Positions 32,518-40,399 of a stretch of 64,000 nt of DNA are shown here, piece by piece. The notes below the pieces were generated by a model that was not told the origin of the DNA, did not search any database, and worked only from the letters and a program-made list of their open reading frames with translations. The stretch lies in contig NZ_LT635801.1 in assembly GCF_900128495.1 (NCBI RefSeq), forward strand, positions 1,065,997 to 1,129,996, in the 5' to 3' direction. The DNA is from Bacteroides ilei (GTDB taxonomy: Bacteria; Bacteroidota; Bacteroidia; Bacteroidales; Bacteroidaceae). The first letter of the stretch is position 1. Each line of letters starts with the position of its first letter. Position numbers and translations under genes: made by a program.

Positions 32518-32949
32518 TTAATTTAAAAGTTGATTACTATCGTTCTTTTCTATGTTTTTCTTATTGATGATACGTAGCTTGATAGCCACCATATCGAGTT
32601 CTTCGACGGTAAGCCTGGCGAACTTCTTCCCGCTGATCCGGGGATTCATGCAGAAGGCATCCACCCGTTCCCAGTCGGTGGTGTCAATGCCATGCTTTTG
32701 CATCAGTTTCAGTGCCACTGAACGCTTCTGCCGCAACTGTTCGCGGTAGATTTCCCGTACCTTCCGGTTCTGGTCCATCTGCTGCATGGCCTCACACATG
32801 TCGTTATATTCCTGGGTGGTCATTTCGCGGAGCGAATCTGTTCTACCACCGGTGTATTGGTTTACCAGTTCCGCCTTTAGTTCTTCGCGGTCTGTTGTGG
32901 GCAAACGGTTCAAAAGGACATAGAACCGTGCATAATTGCGTGCTTTCAT
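32518..32949 (-). CDS. GemA-like (Mu gp16, DUF1018) protein
   Basis: 143 aa. The C-terminal half has FCMNPRISGKKFARLTVEEL, comparable with the GKxFxxLx motif of GemA/gp16 proteins, which influence host DNA supercoiling and gene expression in Mu. It has a strong ribosome site AGGAGG before ATG 32949. Confidence 0.65.
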   Translation of the reverse strand: MKARNYARFYVLLNRLPTTDREELKAELVNQYTGGRTDSLREMTTQEYNDMCEAMQQMDQNRKVREIYREQLRQKRSVALKLMQKHGIDTTDWERVDAFCMNPRISGKKFARLTVEELDMVAIKLRIINKKNIEKNDSNQLLN

Positions 32950-32964
32950 TCAAAGTCCTCCTCT

Positions 32965-33114
32965 TTAAGTCCATACTCTGCCATCAGTGCATCGTGCGAA
33001 CTGTCCGGAGAATCGTTCGGACAGTTCGCTAAAGATGAAAGACTGGTCTGTAAATGAAAAGCCTTCCGACTTTTCCATCGCGTCATTCAAGATCGCTTCT
33101 ATAATTTCGTCCAT
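32965..33114 (-). CDS. Very small phage protein
   Basis: 49 aa starting MDEIIEAILNDAMEKSEGF. A longer frame exists, but the gap between the neighbouring genes and codon use favour ATG 33114. Within it, CTGTCCG...CGGACAG (33001-33024) forms a small dyad. No known family. Confidence 0.45.
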   Translation of the reverse strand: MDEIIEAILNDAMEKSEGFSFTDQSFIFSELSERFSGQFARCTDGRVWT

Positions 33115-33131
33115 GACATTATGATTTACTG

Positions 33132-33761
33132 TTATTTTTCTTTTTTTCCGTTCCAATATTGGGTGGCGCCTTCTGCCCATATCGTAAAATGATTGCCGGG
33201 TTCTGTGATGAAGCGGCCTTTGCATACCGCACGAAAACCTTCCACGCGTATCTTCATATCCGCGTCGTACGCCACCTTCTTGGCTGCACGGCCTTCCGGG
33301 TTTTCGCCTTCCGCGTGACTAATGAATATCAGCAGTTTGTTCGGGTGGCGTTCCTTCAGACTTTTATAGGAGGCGTATGTGAGCCCGCTGTATTGGAAAC
33401 TGTCAATGATCACCACCTCCGGGCTCCTTCGCTTCAAAAGCCGCTCGCTCAATTCGTCCATCTGTTCACGGTCAAGGATGATAAACCGCCGGTTTACCTC
33501 TTCCATCCGTTCACGGTTGAGTGAATTTTGCAGGGAAAGTCCTGTACTTTCTTCCAAGCTGTCATAGGCAACCCTGCACCACCGGCACAGATATTTGGCC
33601 AACTTCATAACAAAGGCACTTTTCCCGTTCCCGCTTTGTCCCCAGATAATCCAAGTTCCGGTTTGCGCCGGTTGCCCGAATGCCGCTTTCCATTCCCCTT
33701 CGAACGGGAAGCTCGGTATGCTCATTTTTTGCACCTCTGTAGGCGAATAAGCTCTTCTCAT
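33132..33761 (-). CDS. P-loop ATPase of RecA/Sak4-like type
   Basis: 209 aa from ATG 33761 (ATGA overlap with the upstream stop). Walker A GQSGNGKSAF (near residue 40), Walker B-like VVIIDSFQYSG, and a later FISHAEG segment fit RecA-superfamily single-domain ATPases such as phage Sak4/recombination mediators. It may help homologous pairing during replicative transposition. Confidence 0.65.
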   Translation of the reverse strand: MRRAYSPTEVQKMSIPSFPFEGEWKAAFGQPAQTGTWIIWGQSGNGKSAFVMKLAKYLCRWCRVAYDSLEESTGLSLQNSLNRERMEEVNRRFIILDREQMDELSERLLKRRSPEVVIIDSFQYSGLTYASYKSLKERHPNKLLIFISHAEGENPEGRAAKKVAYDADMKIRVEGFRAVCKGRFITEPGNHFTIWAEGATQYWNGKKEK

Positions 33762-33973
33762 ACCGGTACCTCCTTTACTGCTACCTTGCAATTGGTAGCT
33801 GCCCGTATTTTTGCGGCCAGCTCCAATTCTTCCAGTTCAATCACGATAAGCCCTTTCGTACGTGCCCTTCTTACCCTAAGGTCGCAAGGGTATTCACCTT
33901 CTTCCCATAAGAGAAGCACATGAGCCGCGTATTGGTATTCCATGCCCAACTGATATACTTTCTTTACTGCCAT
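33758..33973 (-). CDS. Small phage protein, function unknown
   Basis: 71 aa: an N-terminal aromatic segment (EYQYAAHVLLLWEEGEY) followed by a basic middle and an Ala/Glu-rich helix. Coupled on both sides to the MuB-like and ATPase genes. Confidence 0.5.
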   Translation of the reverse strand: MAVKKVYQLGMEYQYAAHVLLLWEEGEYPCDLRVRRARTKGLIVIELEELELAAKIRAATNCKVAVKEVPV

Positions 33974-33974
33974 A

Positions 33975-34853
33975 TCAAGCCTCCTTTCTCAGTTTTTCAA
34001 TCTCTGTATAGACACGTCTCAAACTTCCCCCGGTGCGGTTCACTACCTTCACGATATCGGTACTCTCCGGAGCGTTCAGCTTGGCCACCATAGCCGCCTG
34101 CGCCTTCAGAAAGATTTCGCGTTCCTTGGCATCGTCCGGGGTAACCTTGCTGTATTTGTCGCCATATCGGGAGAGCATTTCGGTATATCCCACCTTCTTG
34201 CATTCGATAGAGCGGTTTATCTTTTCCTTCAGCCCGTCTGCACCCATCATATACCAAGCACAGCAGCGTTCCGTAGCGTTCCAAAGCGCCTTCAACTCCA
34301 GGAAGGCTTCATATTGCAGGTCTCCCGCTTCGTCAAGAATAATCAAAGGGGTATCCAACGTTTTCAGATAGAATACCAGGTCATCGTACACGTCCACGTA
34401 CCGCCCGTTGGTGCTGATACCAAACTCGCGGGCAATATGGCGTATCAGCCGCTGTTTGCTCTTGACCTGTGAACAATCCACGTAGATGGCATTCCGGTGC
34501 GTTTTGACATACACGCGAGCGGTGAAGGTCTTCCCGATATTGGCCATGTCGCAAAGGATGGCGCTGACACCGCTTTCCTGGCACATGGCCAGCTGCTCTG
34601 TGATAAAGATATAGGTCGGGGTTTCCGCGGCCTTCCACACCATCTCCTCGGCCAGCGAAACGTTCAGTCGGCGGGCGATGCATATCCAATTGGTATCGCT
34701 CACCTGACGGTCAATGTTGCCCTTCTTGATTGAGTTGTACACGCTTCCTGATATGCCCAGCGCTGCTGCGTGCTTGTTGTCGCTTGGATAATTCTCACGA
34801 TTGGCTTTGATAACCTCGATAATACGCTGTTTGATGTCTCTTGTGATTTCCAT
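33975..34853 (-). CDS. MuB-like AAA+ target-DNA ATPase
   Basis: 292 aa. The N-terminal HTH (AALGISGSVYNSIKKGNID) is followed by a AAA+ domain with Walker A-like CDMANIGKTFTARV and Walker B PLIILDEAGDLQ. MuB proteins bind target DNA, activate MuA and give target immunity. It lies directly downstream of the transposase, as in Mu. Confidence 0.88.
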   Translation of the reverse strand: MEITRDIKQRIIEVIKANRENYPSDNKHAAALGISGSVYNSIKKGNIDRQVSDTNWICIARRLNVSLAEEMVWKAAETPTYIFITEQLAMCQESGVSAILCDMANIGKTFTARVYVKTHRNAIYVDCSQVKSKQRLIRHIAREFGISTNGRYVDVYDDLVFYLKTLDTPLIILDEAGDLQYEAFLELKALWNATERCCAWYMMGADGLKEKINRSIECKKVGYTEMLSRYGDKYSKVTPDDAKEREIFLKAQAAMVAKLNAPESTDIVKVVNRTGGSLRRVYTEIEKLRKEA

Positions 34854-34885
34854 ATAATTGCTGTTTTAATATCATTAGAATACTA

Positions 34886-36994
34886 TTAAAGGGACTTTCT
34901 GCCGCTCCCCTTGAACTGGCTTACATCATAGTTCAGATAATCGATTTCCTCGCTTTCGTTTTGTTCTACCGGCTTGGCCACCGCCTCCCTTATCTGTTCT
35001 GCTGCCTTTTTCTTCATTGTCACAACCGGCTTGATAGCCTCGCGTTTCATCATGGCGTCAAACTTGCTGATTAACTTGTTTTGCTCTGTCATGATTCTTT
35101 CGTCCTCATCGGTACGCTCGGCCAATGCCTCGTTGTATGTACCTACATCCTTCAACCGGTCTATCAGGTTGCCGTTCTGATAAATGTAGATATCGCCTAT
35201 TTCGCCGTTATCGTCTGGCAGGAAGTAGGCATCCACCTTCAGGTTGTTAGGTTCCAACCGGTCGAGCACCTCCGGACTGCTCAGCCAATAGTCTTTATAC
35301 TGGATCCGACAATAACTGTTACGCCGGATACTGGTGCTAACCTGTTCCCCGATAAATCGGTAAAGCATGGCTTTGTCGAGTGGTTGCAGGTTCGGATTCA
35401 TATTGCCTACCAGCACTTGCCAGCGTGTCATTCCCGGGTATTTTTTCTGGTTGGGATGCGGCGAATTATTGAATTCCCTCACGTCCATCATATCTTCCGT
35501 TATGAGCTGCTCCCAGGTGTAGTACTCTTGATCCTCATAAGTATCGTTCAGTTCGTCGCTTATTTTCTTGCTTTCGGTCCGATACTTTTCATTCCGAGCA
35601 TAAAATCTACCGATGCCGAGGTGGTTCCGGTGCTCAACGCTCTTTTTCTTTGCACCGTTAAAATGTTCCGCACGCTTTTCCTGCGAGTTCAGAGGAGCGC
35701 AAAAACGCACAAATGGAAATACGACTCCAGCCTTCAGAAAACCTTCCTTCCATTGGCTCATCAAGTGGTTTTCCACCTCCACCTGCGCCGGAATGCCCCA
35801 GCCGTTCCGCTCGATCAGCCGGAACATGCTCCGGAACATATCCACTACCAGGTCAACATTTTTATTCCGGTTGTAGGCAAATCCGACAACGCACTGACTT
35901 GCCACGTCATAGGCGTAATACGCTTTGGGGCGTGCCTTTGTATCCTTCAACTTACGCGGAAGGTCCCGGTCGTCAAACGAAATCTTACTGAACGAAAACT
36001 CCGGTGCATGGCGATGCACATGAGGGCGCTGGCTATGCATGAAGGTGCTCCAGCTCATTTGTGATTTGTTTATCAAAGCCTGATTCTTGGGTTGGTTCAA
36101 TATGTTATTGATGGTCGATTTGCTCAGCTCCAAAGGCTTTCCGTTCTTATCAAGGAAATCCGTAGGGTTATATATTTCGCCCGTCTGCGGATCTATCACC
36201 TCCAGCTTCCCGTTGACAAAGTCCGAATACATACACCAGACATCACTGTTCCAGGGTTTGTTGGGCATGATTGCCAAGGAAAGAACAAGCCGCTCAATAT
36301 TCACATTAACCTTTCTGGTATTCTGGTTGCCGAACTTGCCGCTGATGAGGGATGCGTAGCCTTTCGCCTGGAAGTCCATCACTTTTTTCTTGAAACGGCT
36401 TACCGATGTCGGCAGGGTGTGGCCAAACTCTTTCTGATAGAAACTGATTGCACCGCTCATTTCTTCCCACATTACGCGGCTTCCCTGCATCACGGCCCGC
36501 TTCATCCGTACATCGTTCAGCAAGCGGATAACCGCTTTGATTGCCGATGCGTTCAACGTATATTCCTTTTGCTGTTCCGGCTCCAGCGGCTTCCCTGAGG
36601 GCAGGCGGTAAAGAGAATACCAGCTTTGTGCCTCGGGATCAACTTCCCAGTGAGAGCCAAACCAGTTTCTAAGCATTTCTGTTTCCATATTACCATATTT
36701 TTGAGTCACCAATTCTTTATATTTCTCCGGCAGGCTTTCCACGGATACCAAGGCAGACACGCCACGTCCGATACCTTTGCGCACAACCTTTACCTTTTTC
36801 CGGTGTATAAGCTGTTTGTAACAGCTTTCACTCATGATCGGGGCAAGCTCTTCACGTGACAGCATCGATGGATGCATTCCATTCAACTGTCGGGATTTGC
36901 TGTAATCCGCTATCCCATTCGGGCGAACAACCGGGCGATCGTCGCGCGTCAAGTCGGCCATTGAAATACATAATATCTTCCCGTAGTATTCCAT
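34886..36994 (-). CDS. MuA-like DDE transposase
   Basis: 702 aa from ATG 36994, preceded by AAAGGAGG at ideal distance; a longer frame to 37078 is not needed. The order is an N-terminal DNA-binding part (SREELAPIMSESCYKQLIHR), a central DDE catalytic core (including KARPKAYYAYDVASQ and the later VEVENHLMSQW), and a C-terminal MuB-interaction tail with IREAVAKPVEQNES. It joins the phage ends to target DNA in integration and replicative transposition. Confidence 0.9.
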   Translation of the reverse strand: MEYYGKILCISMADLTRDDRPVVRPNGIADYSKSRQLNGMHPSMLSREELAPIMSESCYKQLIHRKKVKVVRKGIGRGVSALVSVESLPEKYKELVTQKYGNMETEMLRNWFGSHWEVDPEAQSWYSLYRLPSGKPLEPEQQKEYTLNASAIKAVIRLLNDVRMKRAVMQGSRVMWEEMSGAISFYQKEFGHTLPTSVSRFKKKVMDFQAKGYASLISGKFGNQNTRKVNVNIERLVLSLAIMPNKPWNSDVWCMYSDFVNGKLEVIDPQTGEIYNPTDFLDKNGKPLELSKSTINNILNQPKNQALINKSQMSWSTFMHSQRPHVHRHAPEFSFSKISFDDRDLPRKLKDTKARPKAYYAYDVASQCVVGFAYNRNKNVDLVVDMFRSMFRLIERNGWGIPAQVEVENHLMSQWKEGFLKAGVVFPFVRFCAPLNSQEKRAEHFNGAKKKSVEHRNHLGIGRFYARNEKYRTESKKISDELNDTYEDQEYYTWEQLITEDMMDVREFNNSPHPNQKKYPGMTRWQVLVGNMNPNLQPLDKAMLYRFIGEQVSTSIRRNSYCRIQYKDYWLSSPEVLDRLEPNNLKVDAYFLPDDNGEIGDIYIYQNGNLIDRLKDVGTYNEALAERTDEDERIMTEQNKLISKFDAMMKREAIKPVVTMKKKAAEQIREAVAKPVEQNESEEIDYLNYDVSQFKGSGRKSL

Positions 36995-37005
36995 ACAGAC
37001 CTCCT

Positions 37006-37365
37006 TTACAGTGCGGATATCCAGTCCTGAATACCTTTGATGTCGCTGACCATTATGTTCTCCCAGCGTCTTACGCATTCGCCATCAACAAAGGCATCGC
37101 AGTTGCCGTTTTTCTTGTTGACTTCGAGCATGGCACCGTTAGGAAAATACTGGCGCATATAGTCGTCATGGTCATGAAATGTTTCAAAGTCATTTTCTGC
37201 GGAAATGATATAACCGCCACGCTTTGTAGCGAGGGTACGGATACGTTTGGCGAGGTCTGTGTCGCTCTGGAATGCCAAAGCCTTAAACACCATCCGTTCG
37301 GTTACGCCGAAAGCCTTTGCAATAAACGCGCGGTTCTCTTTAGTTACTGTTATTCTCTTGTTCAT
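37006..37365 (-). CDS. Early phage HTH-like protein
   Basis: 119 aa. The N-terminal half (NRAFIAKAFGVTERMVFKAL) has the look of an HTH; the C-terminal half ends VRRWENIMVSDIKGIQDW. It is 11 bp upstream of the transposase start and in the same operon. It may act as a Ner-like regulator. Confidence 0.6.
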   Translation of the reverse strand: MNKRITVTKENRAFIAKAFGVTERMVFKALAFQSDTDLAKRIRTLATKRGGYIISAENDFETFHDHDDYMRQYFPNGAMLEVNKKNGNCDAFVDGECVRRWENIMVSDIKGIQDWISAL

Positions 37366-37390
37366 CTTTATTTCTGTTTTGCTGTTAATA

Positions 37391-37451
37391 ATCTGTTTTT
37401 AAATACTTCCGCTATTCTCCCGAACCACGGAAGTTTTGCTACCTTTGTAGC
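37391..37451 (+). promoter_or_regulatory. Divergent intergenic region with 7-bp dyad and promoter box
   Basis: ACTTCCG and CGGAAGT form a dyad between the leftward 37006 gene and the rightward 37479 gene. TACCTTTG just before the first ATG (near 37440) is a -7 box for rightward transcription. Confidence 0.45.
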
Positions 37452-37478
37452 ATGTCAAACCAAAAAATTGTATCGTTT

Positions 37479-37985
37479 ATGAAAACTAATAAGAAGTCCC
37501 CAAGAAGGTGGAGATTAAACTATGTCATTACATATCTGGATTCCGACAAAGCAGATGGGTTCCGACATTTTGTTCATGACATTTTAATCTCTGTAGCAAC
37601 ACTTCGCAAAATTGACTACGCGATAGAGGTCGGGTCTTCAATAGCTGACGAAATGCGCCATAGTAGTCGTAAAGACCTGCAAGGCGTTGTTGCTGACATG
37701 TTCTATTTCCGCTCTTCACCGGATTCGACGTCCTCGATAACGGAATTTCGCTCAATAATCGGCAACTTGTTTCGCGGTTATGATGTCTTTTGGTTTGCGG
37801 ATTGCTTTGATGTTCATTGCCTGCTACAGAAATGTCTGAAAGAGTATCCTTTCCCTGAAAAGTTTTATCGCCCTTTATCGTATCCGTATGTGGAAGTCCA
37901 TAACGGGAAAGAAATAACTCTTTGTGTGACTGCGGAAGGTCTCGAAAACTTATTAATCGAGGATTCTGATCCGTCTTTGAATTAG
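37479..37985 (+). CDS. Unknown rightward gene inside the early region
   Basis: 168 aa from ATG 37479 (an ATG at 37452 falls almost on the likely transcription start). Native-looking sequence: NYVITYLDSDKADGFRHFV, then FADCFDVHCLLQKCL. No family recognised. Its orientation opposes the lytic operon on both sides, as expected of a lysogenically expressed moron. A reading frame on the opposite strand (37528-38073) is less protein-like. Confidence 0.6.
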   Translation: MKTNKKSPRRWRLNYVITYLDSDKADGFRHFVHDILISVATLRKIDYAIEVGSSIADEMRHSSRKDLQGVVADMFYFRSSPDSTSSITEFRSIIGNLFRGYDVFWFADCFDVHCLLQKCLKEYPFPEKFYRPLSYPYVEVHNGKEITLCVTAEGLENLLIEDSDPSLN

Positions 37986-38072
37986 AGAAGGCTGAACTTG
38001 TACTTGTACAATTTACTATATGTCCGGATTTTAATTCGGATTGATTTTTTATTGCCTTTTCCATTGTATTCA

Positions 38073-38285
38073 TTATCTAAGTTCAACGATAATCACTTCG
38101 TCATCAAACATTCTGACCAACTCCGCTTTGAAATAGGCCATCGTACACTCGTTGCTGAATACGGCTATAAACGTTACGTTGTCCACCATGTAAGCAAAGA
38201 TGGCTGATTCATACTTGAACTGATCCAAAAATCCCTCGACCTTCGACCAGTCGTGAAAACTCACTGAAACTCTAATTGCTTTCAT
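38073..38285 (-). CDS. Small early protein, function unknown
   Basis: 70 aa from ATG 38285, beginning MKAIRVSVSFHDWSKVEGF and ending VRMFDDEVIIVELR. The longer start at 38339 would run into the tRNA-like element. First protein-coding gene of the leftward transcript. Confidence 0.6.
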   Translation of the reverse strand: MKAIRVSVSFHDWSKVEGFLDQFKYESAIFAYMVDNVTFIAVFSNECTMAYFKAELVRMFDDEVIIVELR

Positions 38286-38309
38286 ACGTTTTATCTTTTT
38301 AATGTCTCG

Positions 38310-38389
38310 TGGGCAATCCCGGACTCGAACCGGGGACAATGGCTTCTATGGGTAAGTTTCGCCTGTTCTACCGACTGAACTAATCGCCC
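38310..38389 (-). tRNA. tRNA-like element with abnormal anticodon arm
   Basis: The acceptor stem is 7/7 paired (GGGCGAT with ATTGCCC, one G-U). The D arm is GTTC/GAAC with GG in the loop; the T arm is CCCGG/CCGGG with loop TTCGAGT. The anticodon stem GGCTT/AAGCC forms only if five bases (CGAAA) bulge from the 5' side. The 8-nt loop ACCCATAG contains CAU but lacks U33. No CCA is encoded. It lies about 120 nt into the leftward lytic transcript. It may be a decayed tRNA-Met-type gene or a tRNA mimic. Confidence 0.6.
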
Positions 38390-38484
38390 GCCCGTCTTTC
38401 CGGGCTGCCAGTTATCCGGCAATCTCCTTGCCTTAGTTCTTTTAAGTTTTACTTCTAATATTCGTGAATCTCGGCCCTTTTTAT

Positions 38485-38526
38485 TATATTTGGCCGCTGT
38501 TCATCACTGAACACGGTGCAAATATA
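38485..38526. promoter_or_regulatory. Lysogeny switch: face-to-face promoters with shared operator
   Basis: A rightward -7 box TATATTTG (38485-38492) leads to the repressor. A leftward TATATTTG (minus strand, 38519-38526) leads to the lytic operon. Between them is a dyad TGTTCA-TCAC-TGAACA (38498-38513) that covers both start points. A repressor dimer there could block both or favour one. Confidence 0.7.
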
Positions 38527-38555
38527 TAGAATTATTTCAATATATCAAACTAAAT

Positions 38556-39338
38556 ATGGAAAATATTCAATCAGAAGGTAATAATTTCATTGAAAGACTT
38601 CAATATTTTATGGAAAAGAAAGGCATAAATGACAATCAAATGACTGTTAATGCAGGTCTTTCAGTCGGACTTATTGGTAAAGCTAAGGTATCTGGTAAAG
38701 GTATGAGTTCTATAAATATTGAAAAAGTTCTATTGGCCTATCCGGAATTATCTGCCGACTGGCTATTGACAGGAAAGGGATCGATGTTGAAAGATGATGG
38801 CGGCATACCGAAAGACTTGGTTCGAACAGATCCGGCAAAAGGTGTGAATTATATTGGGGCCACTGCGCCAACTGGTACTGGTTCCTATGGTACTGCTGAG
38901 GATAAAACAGAGGAAACAACTGCCAGAATTGCTACCCAACCAGGTGAGGGCATCCCCTTGATACCTTTTGAAGCGATGGCCGGTGCACTCACATGTGAAC
39001 AAACGGTATTGGAATACGAATGTGAGCGCTATGTTGTACCTATGTTCAAAGGGGCAGACTTCCTTATCCCGGTAAAAGGATCATCTATGTACCCGAAGTA
39101 CAGTTCCGGTGACATCGTAGCCTGCCAGCGCGTATCGATGAGCGACCTGTTCTTCCAGTGGAACAAAGTGTATGTAATTGACACCAATCAGGGGGCACTA
39201 ATCAAACGCATCAAACCGGGAAGCGACCAAGAACATGTATTGATAGTATCAGACAATGAGAAATACGACCCATTCGAATTGCCACTCGCTGCCATCCACG
39301 CGGTCGCACTCGTTATCGGCGTAATACGACTCGAATAG
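38556..39338 (+). CDS. CI/LexA-type phage repressor with S24 peptidase domain
   Basis: 260 aa. The N-terminal HTH (NQMTVNAGLSVGLIGKAK) is followed by a linker and an S24 domain with catalytic Ser177 (KGSSMYPKYSSGD) and Lys217 (GALIKRI). An Ala-Gly pair at 142-143 (FEAMAGAL) is a likely autocleavage site, so RecA-stimulated cleavage could induce the prophage. It is transcribed away from the lytic operon. Confidence 0.9.
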   Translation: MENIQSEGNNFIERLQYFMEKKGINDNQMTVNAGLSVGLIGKAKVSGKGMSSINIEKVLLAYPELSADWLLTGKGSMLKDDGGIPKDLVRTDPAKGVNYIGATAPTGTGSYGTAEDKTEETTARIATQPGEGIPLIPFEAMAGALTCEQTVLEYECERYVVPMFKGADFLIPVKGSSMYPKYSSGDIVACQRVSMSDLFFQWNKVYVIDTNQGALIKRIKPGSDQEHVLIVSDNEKYDPFELPLAAIHAVALVIGVIRLE

Positions 39339-39516
39339 CACTCAAACGCCCCACGCACGCGTATTTTACACCTTAAAAGGCTATTATGCTACATAATACG
39401 TTGATTGATAGATGTGTATGTAATATTTAGGTATGATTATATATCGTTTGTAAGTGGCTTTTTCTACCCGTTTAAACGGCTTTTTCTGCCAAAAGGGGCA
39501 TTTATTTTACATTTTG

Positions 39517-39524
39517 TATATTTG
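39517..39524 (+). promoter_or_regulatory. Rightward promoter box before the GTAACCC array
   Basis: TATATTTG; transcription would start near 39531, directly before a 7-codon frame (MVFVTLL, 39541-39564) and the repeat array. No clear -33 element. Confidence 0.4.
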
Positions 39525-39549
39525 TACGAGGTCTGAAAGCATGGTTTTT

Positions 39550-39615
39550 GTAACCCTTTTGTAACCCTTTTAACATTTATAATGTAACCCTTATACGTAA
39601 CCCTTTTTGTAACCC
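39550..39615 (+). repeat. Array of five GTAACCC direct repeats
   Basis: GTAACCC begins at 39550, 39561, 39584, 39597 and 39609 (steps 11, 23, 13, 12), mostly followed by TT. The near-helical spacing suggests cooperative protein binding. It lies about 650 bp from the right end on the repressor side, where Mu has its transposition enhancer. The 39339-39690 gap otherwise holds a CCGTTTAAACGG palindrome (near 39460-39471) and no clear gene. Confidence 0.65.
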
Positions 39616-39623
39616 ATTACGCA

Positions 39624-39670
39624 CAAAAAAAGCCGCTGAAACGCTCCGGGAAGTAAGCGAAACAGCGGCT
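39624..39670 (-). terminator. Leftward terminator hairpin
   Basis: AGCCGCTG (39631-39638) pairs with CAGCGGCT (39663-39670), with an inner CGCT/AGCG. On the minus strand eight U follow (39624-39631). It ends the 39692-39904 gene. Confidence 0.75.
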
Positions 39671-39691
39671 AAACAGCTATATAACAGCAAT

Positions 39692-39904
39692 TTATATAGT
39701 ACTACGAATAAGATGGGAGACAACAATCCGAGCGCGCTTGGTCATCCGGATGCTTCCGTCCTCCATTTTGGCGTGCAAAAGGGTGCTTTTCTTGATGCCG
39801 ATACGGTCTTCATCCAACGTATCAAACACGGCAGAAAGGCTACCGAAATAGAAGTCTTTCTTCTCAAAAATCAAATGAACATGTACTACCTTAATCTGTC
39901 CCAT
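39692..39904 (-). CDS. Small conserved protein near the right end
   Basis: 70 aa, VVHVHLIFEKKDFYFGSLSA at the N-terminus; the same type of short protein occurs in many Bacteroidales mobile elements. It has its own promoter TATATTTG (minus, 39923-39930) and terminator, so it is an independent unit, possibly expressed in lysogens. Function unknown. Confidence 0.6.
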   Translation of the reverse strand: MGQIKVVHVHLIFEKKDFYFGSLSAVFDTLDEDRIGIKKSTLLHAKMEDGSIRMTKRARIVVSHLIRSTI

Positions 39905-39971
39905 ATCGCACTTTTTCTACTGCAAATATACCAAATAACGCTTATATGGAAGAATTTACACCAAATTATTT

Positions 39972-40226
39972 TCAATCATGCCCTAAATTTGCACTCAAAA
40001 TAAGAGCCGCCAGAACAGACGTCATTATGGCGCGTTCTAACGGCTTTATAAAGCTATTCCAATAAAGATAACGGGAGTAAAGCCAAAAGGCAACAGAGGC
40101 AAAGAAAACGGCCTCATTTAGCCTTCTACGTGTAAACCCGGAGTAAGCCAAAAGTAAACTTCGTTTTGAAAGGCCGTCCGATGTCAATCTCCTGTAACGT
40201 GCTAATCCATAACTTGTTGCAGTCAC
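39972..40226 (-). CDS. Possible small membrane protein near right end (doubtful)
   Basis: 84 aa frame with one hydrophobic stretch (NEAVFFASVAFWLYSRYLY). A 10/12 hairpin at about 40007-40046 lies within its 3' part, and the first 70 bp contain a transposase-type box (40157-40168). Coding status is uncertain. Confidence 0.3.
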   Translation of the reverse strand: MTATSYGLARYRRLTSDGLSKRSLLLAYSGFTRRRLNEAVFFASVAFWLYSRYLYWNSFIKPLERAIMTSVLAALILSANLGHD

Positions 40227-40260
40227 TTTTCACCCAACCTCATTTTAACGCTTCGTTCTG
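40157..40260. repeat. Right-end transposase-binding-type repeats
   Basis: Inverted copies of the left-end box: CTTCGTTTTG (40159-40168) and AACGCTTCGTTCTG (40247-40260). The spacing differs from the left end, as in Mu. The prophage end lies within about 15 bp to the right. Confidence 0.75.
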
Positions 40261-40335
40261 TGCCCTATACAAAATGTCATTTCTCTGGCCGTATGGATGT
40301 ATTTTTTAGTCTCTTTATAAAAAAAGAGAAAATCA

Positions 40336-40368
40336 TTTGTCATAAAATAAATAGATTTTGTATTTTCG
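40336..40368 (+). promoter_or_regulatory. Promoter of the XylE-type transporter
   Basis: TTTG (40336-40339), 21 bp, TATTTTCG (40361-40368), a fair match to the Bacteroidales promoter. Only about 65 bp of host DNA remains upstream of it before the prophage end. Confidence 0.5.
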
Positions 40369-40399
40369 TAACCAATACTGATTTTTAAAATTTAATATC

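Larger units (their letters stand above)
4021..40271. mobile_element. Mu-like transposable prophage with DGR (Hankyphage-like)
   Basis: Contains MuA-type transposase, MuB-type ATPase, GemA-like and DUF3164 genes, a Mu-type head module (gp29, gpF, gpG and gp36 relatives), a contractile tail, an S24 repressor and a DGR. The left end starts TGTTTC at 4021, followed by two direct copies of CAAAACGAAGCG. Inverted copies lie at 40157-40168 and 40247-40260. The left boundary is fairly certain. The right boundary is within about 15 bp; the CA at 40270-40271 would be a Mu-type terminus. I could not find a perfect 5-bp target duplication. The host sites are the regions upstream of an AraC gene and a sugar transporter gene. 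Confidence 0.92.

Noticed and set aside
37528..38073. 181-aa frame on the minus strand opposite the 37479 gene
   Set aside because: Low-complexity Ser/Arg/Gln-rich sequence without ribosome site; the plus-strand frame looks like real protein.
39550..39615. Replication iterons
   Set aside because: No Rep gene is nearby, and a transposable phage replicates by transposition; kept as a regulatory array.
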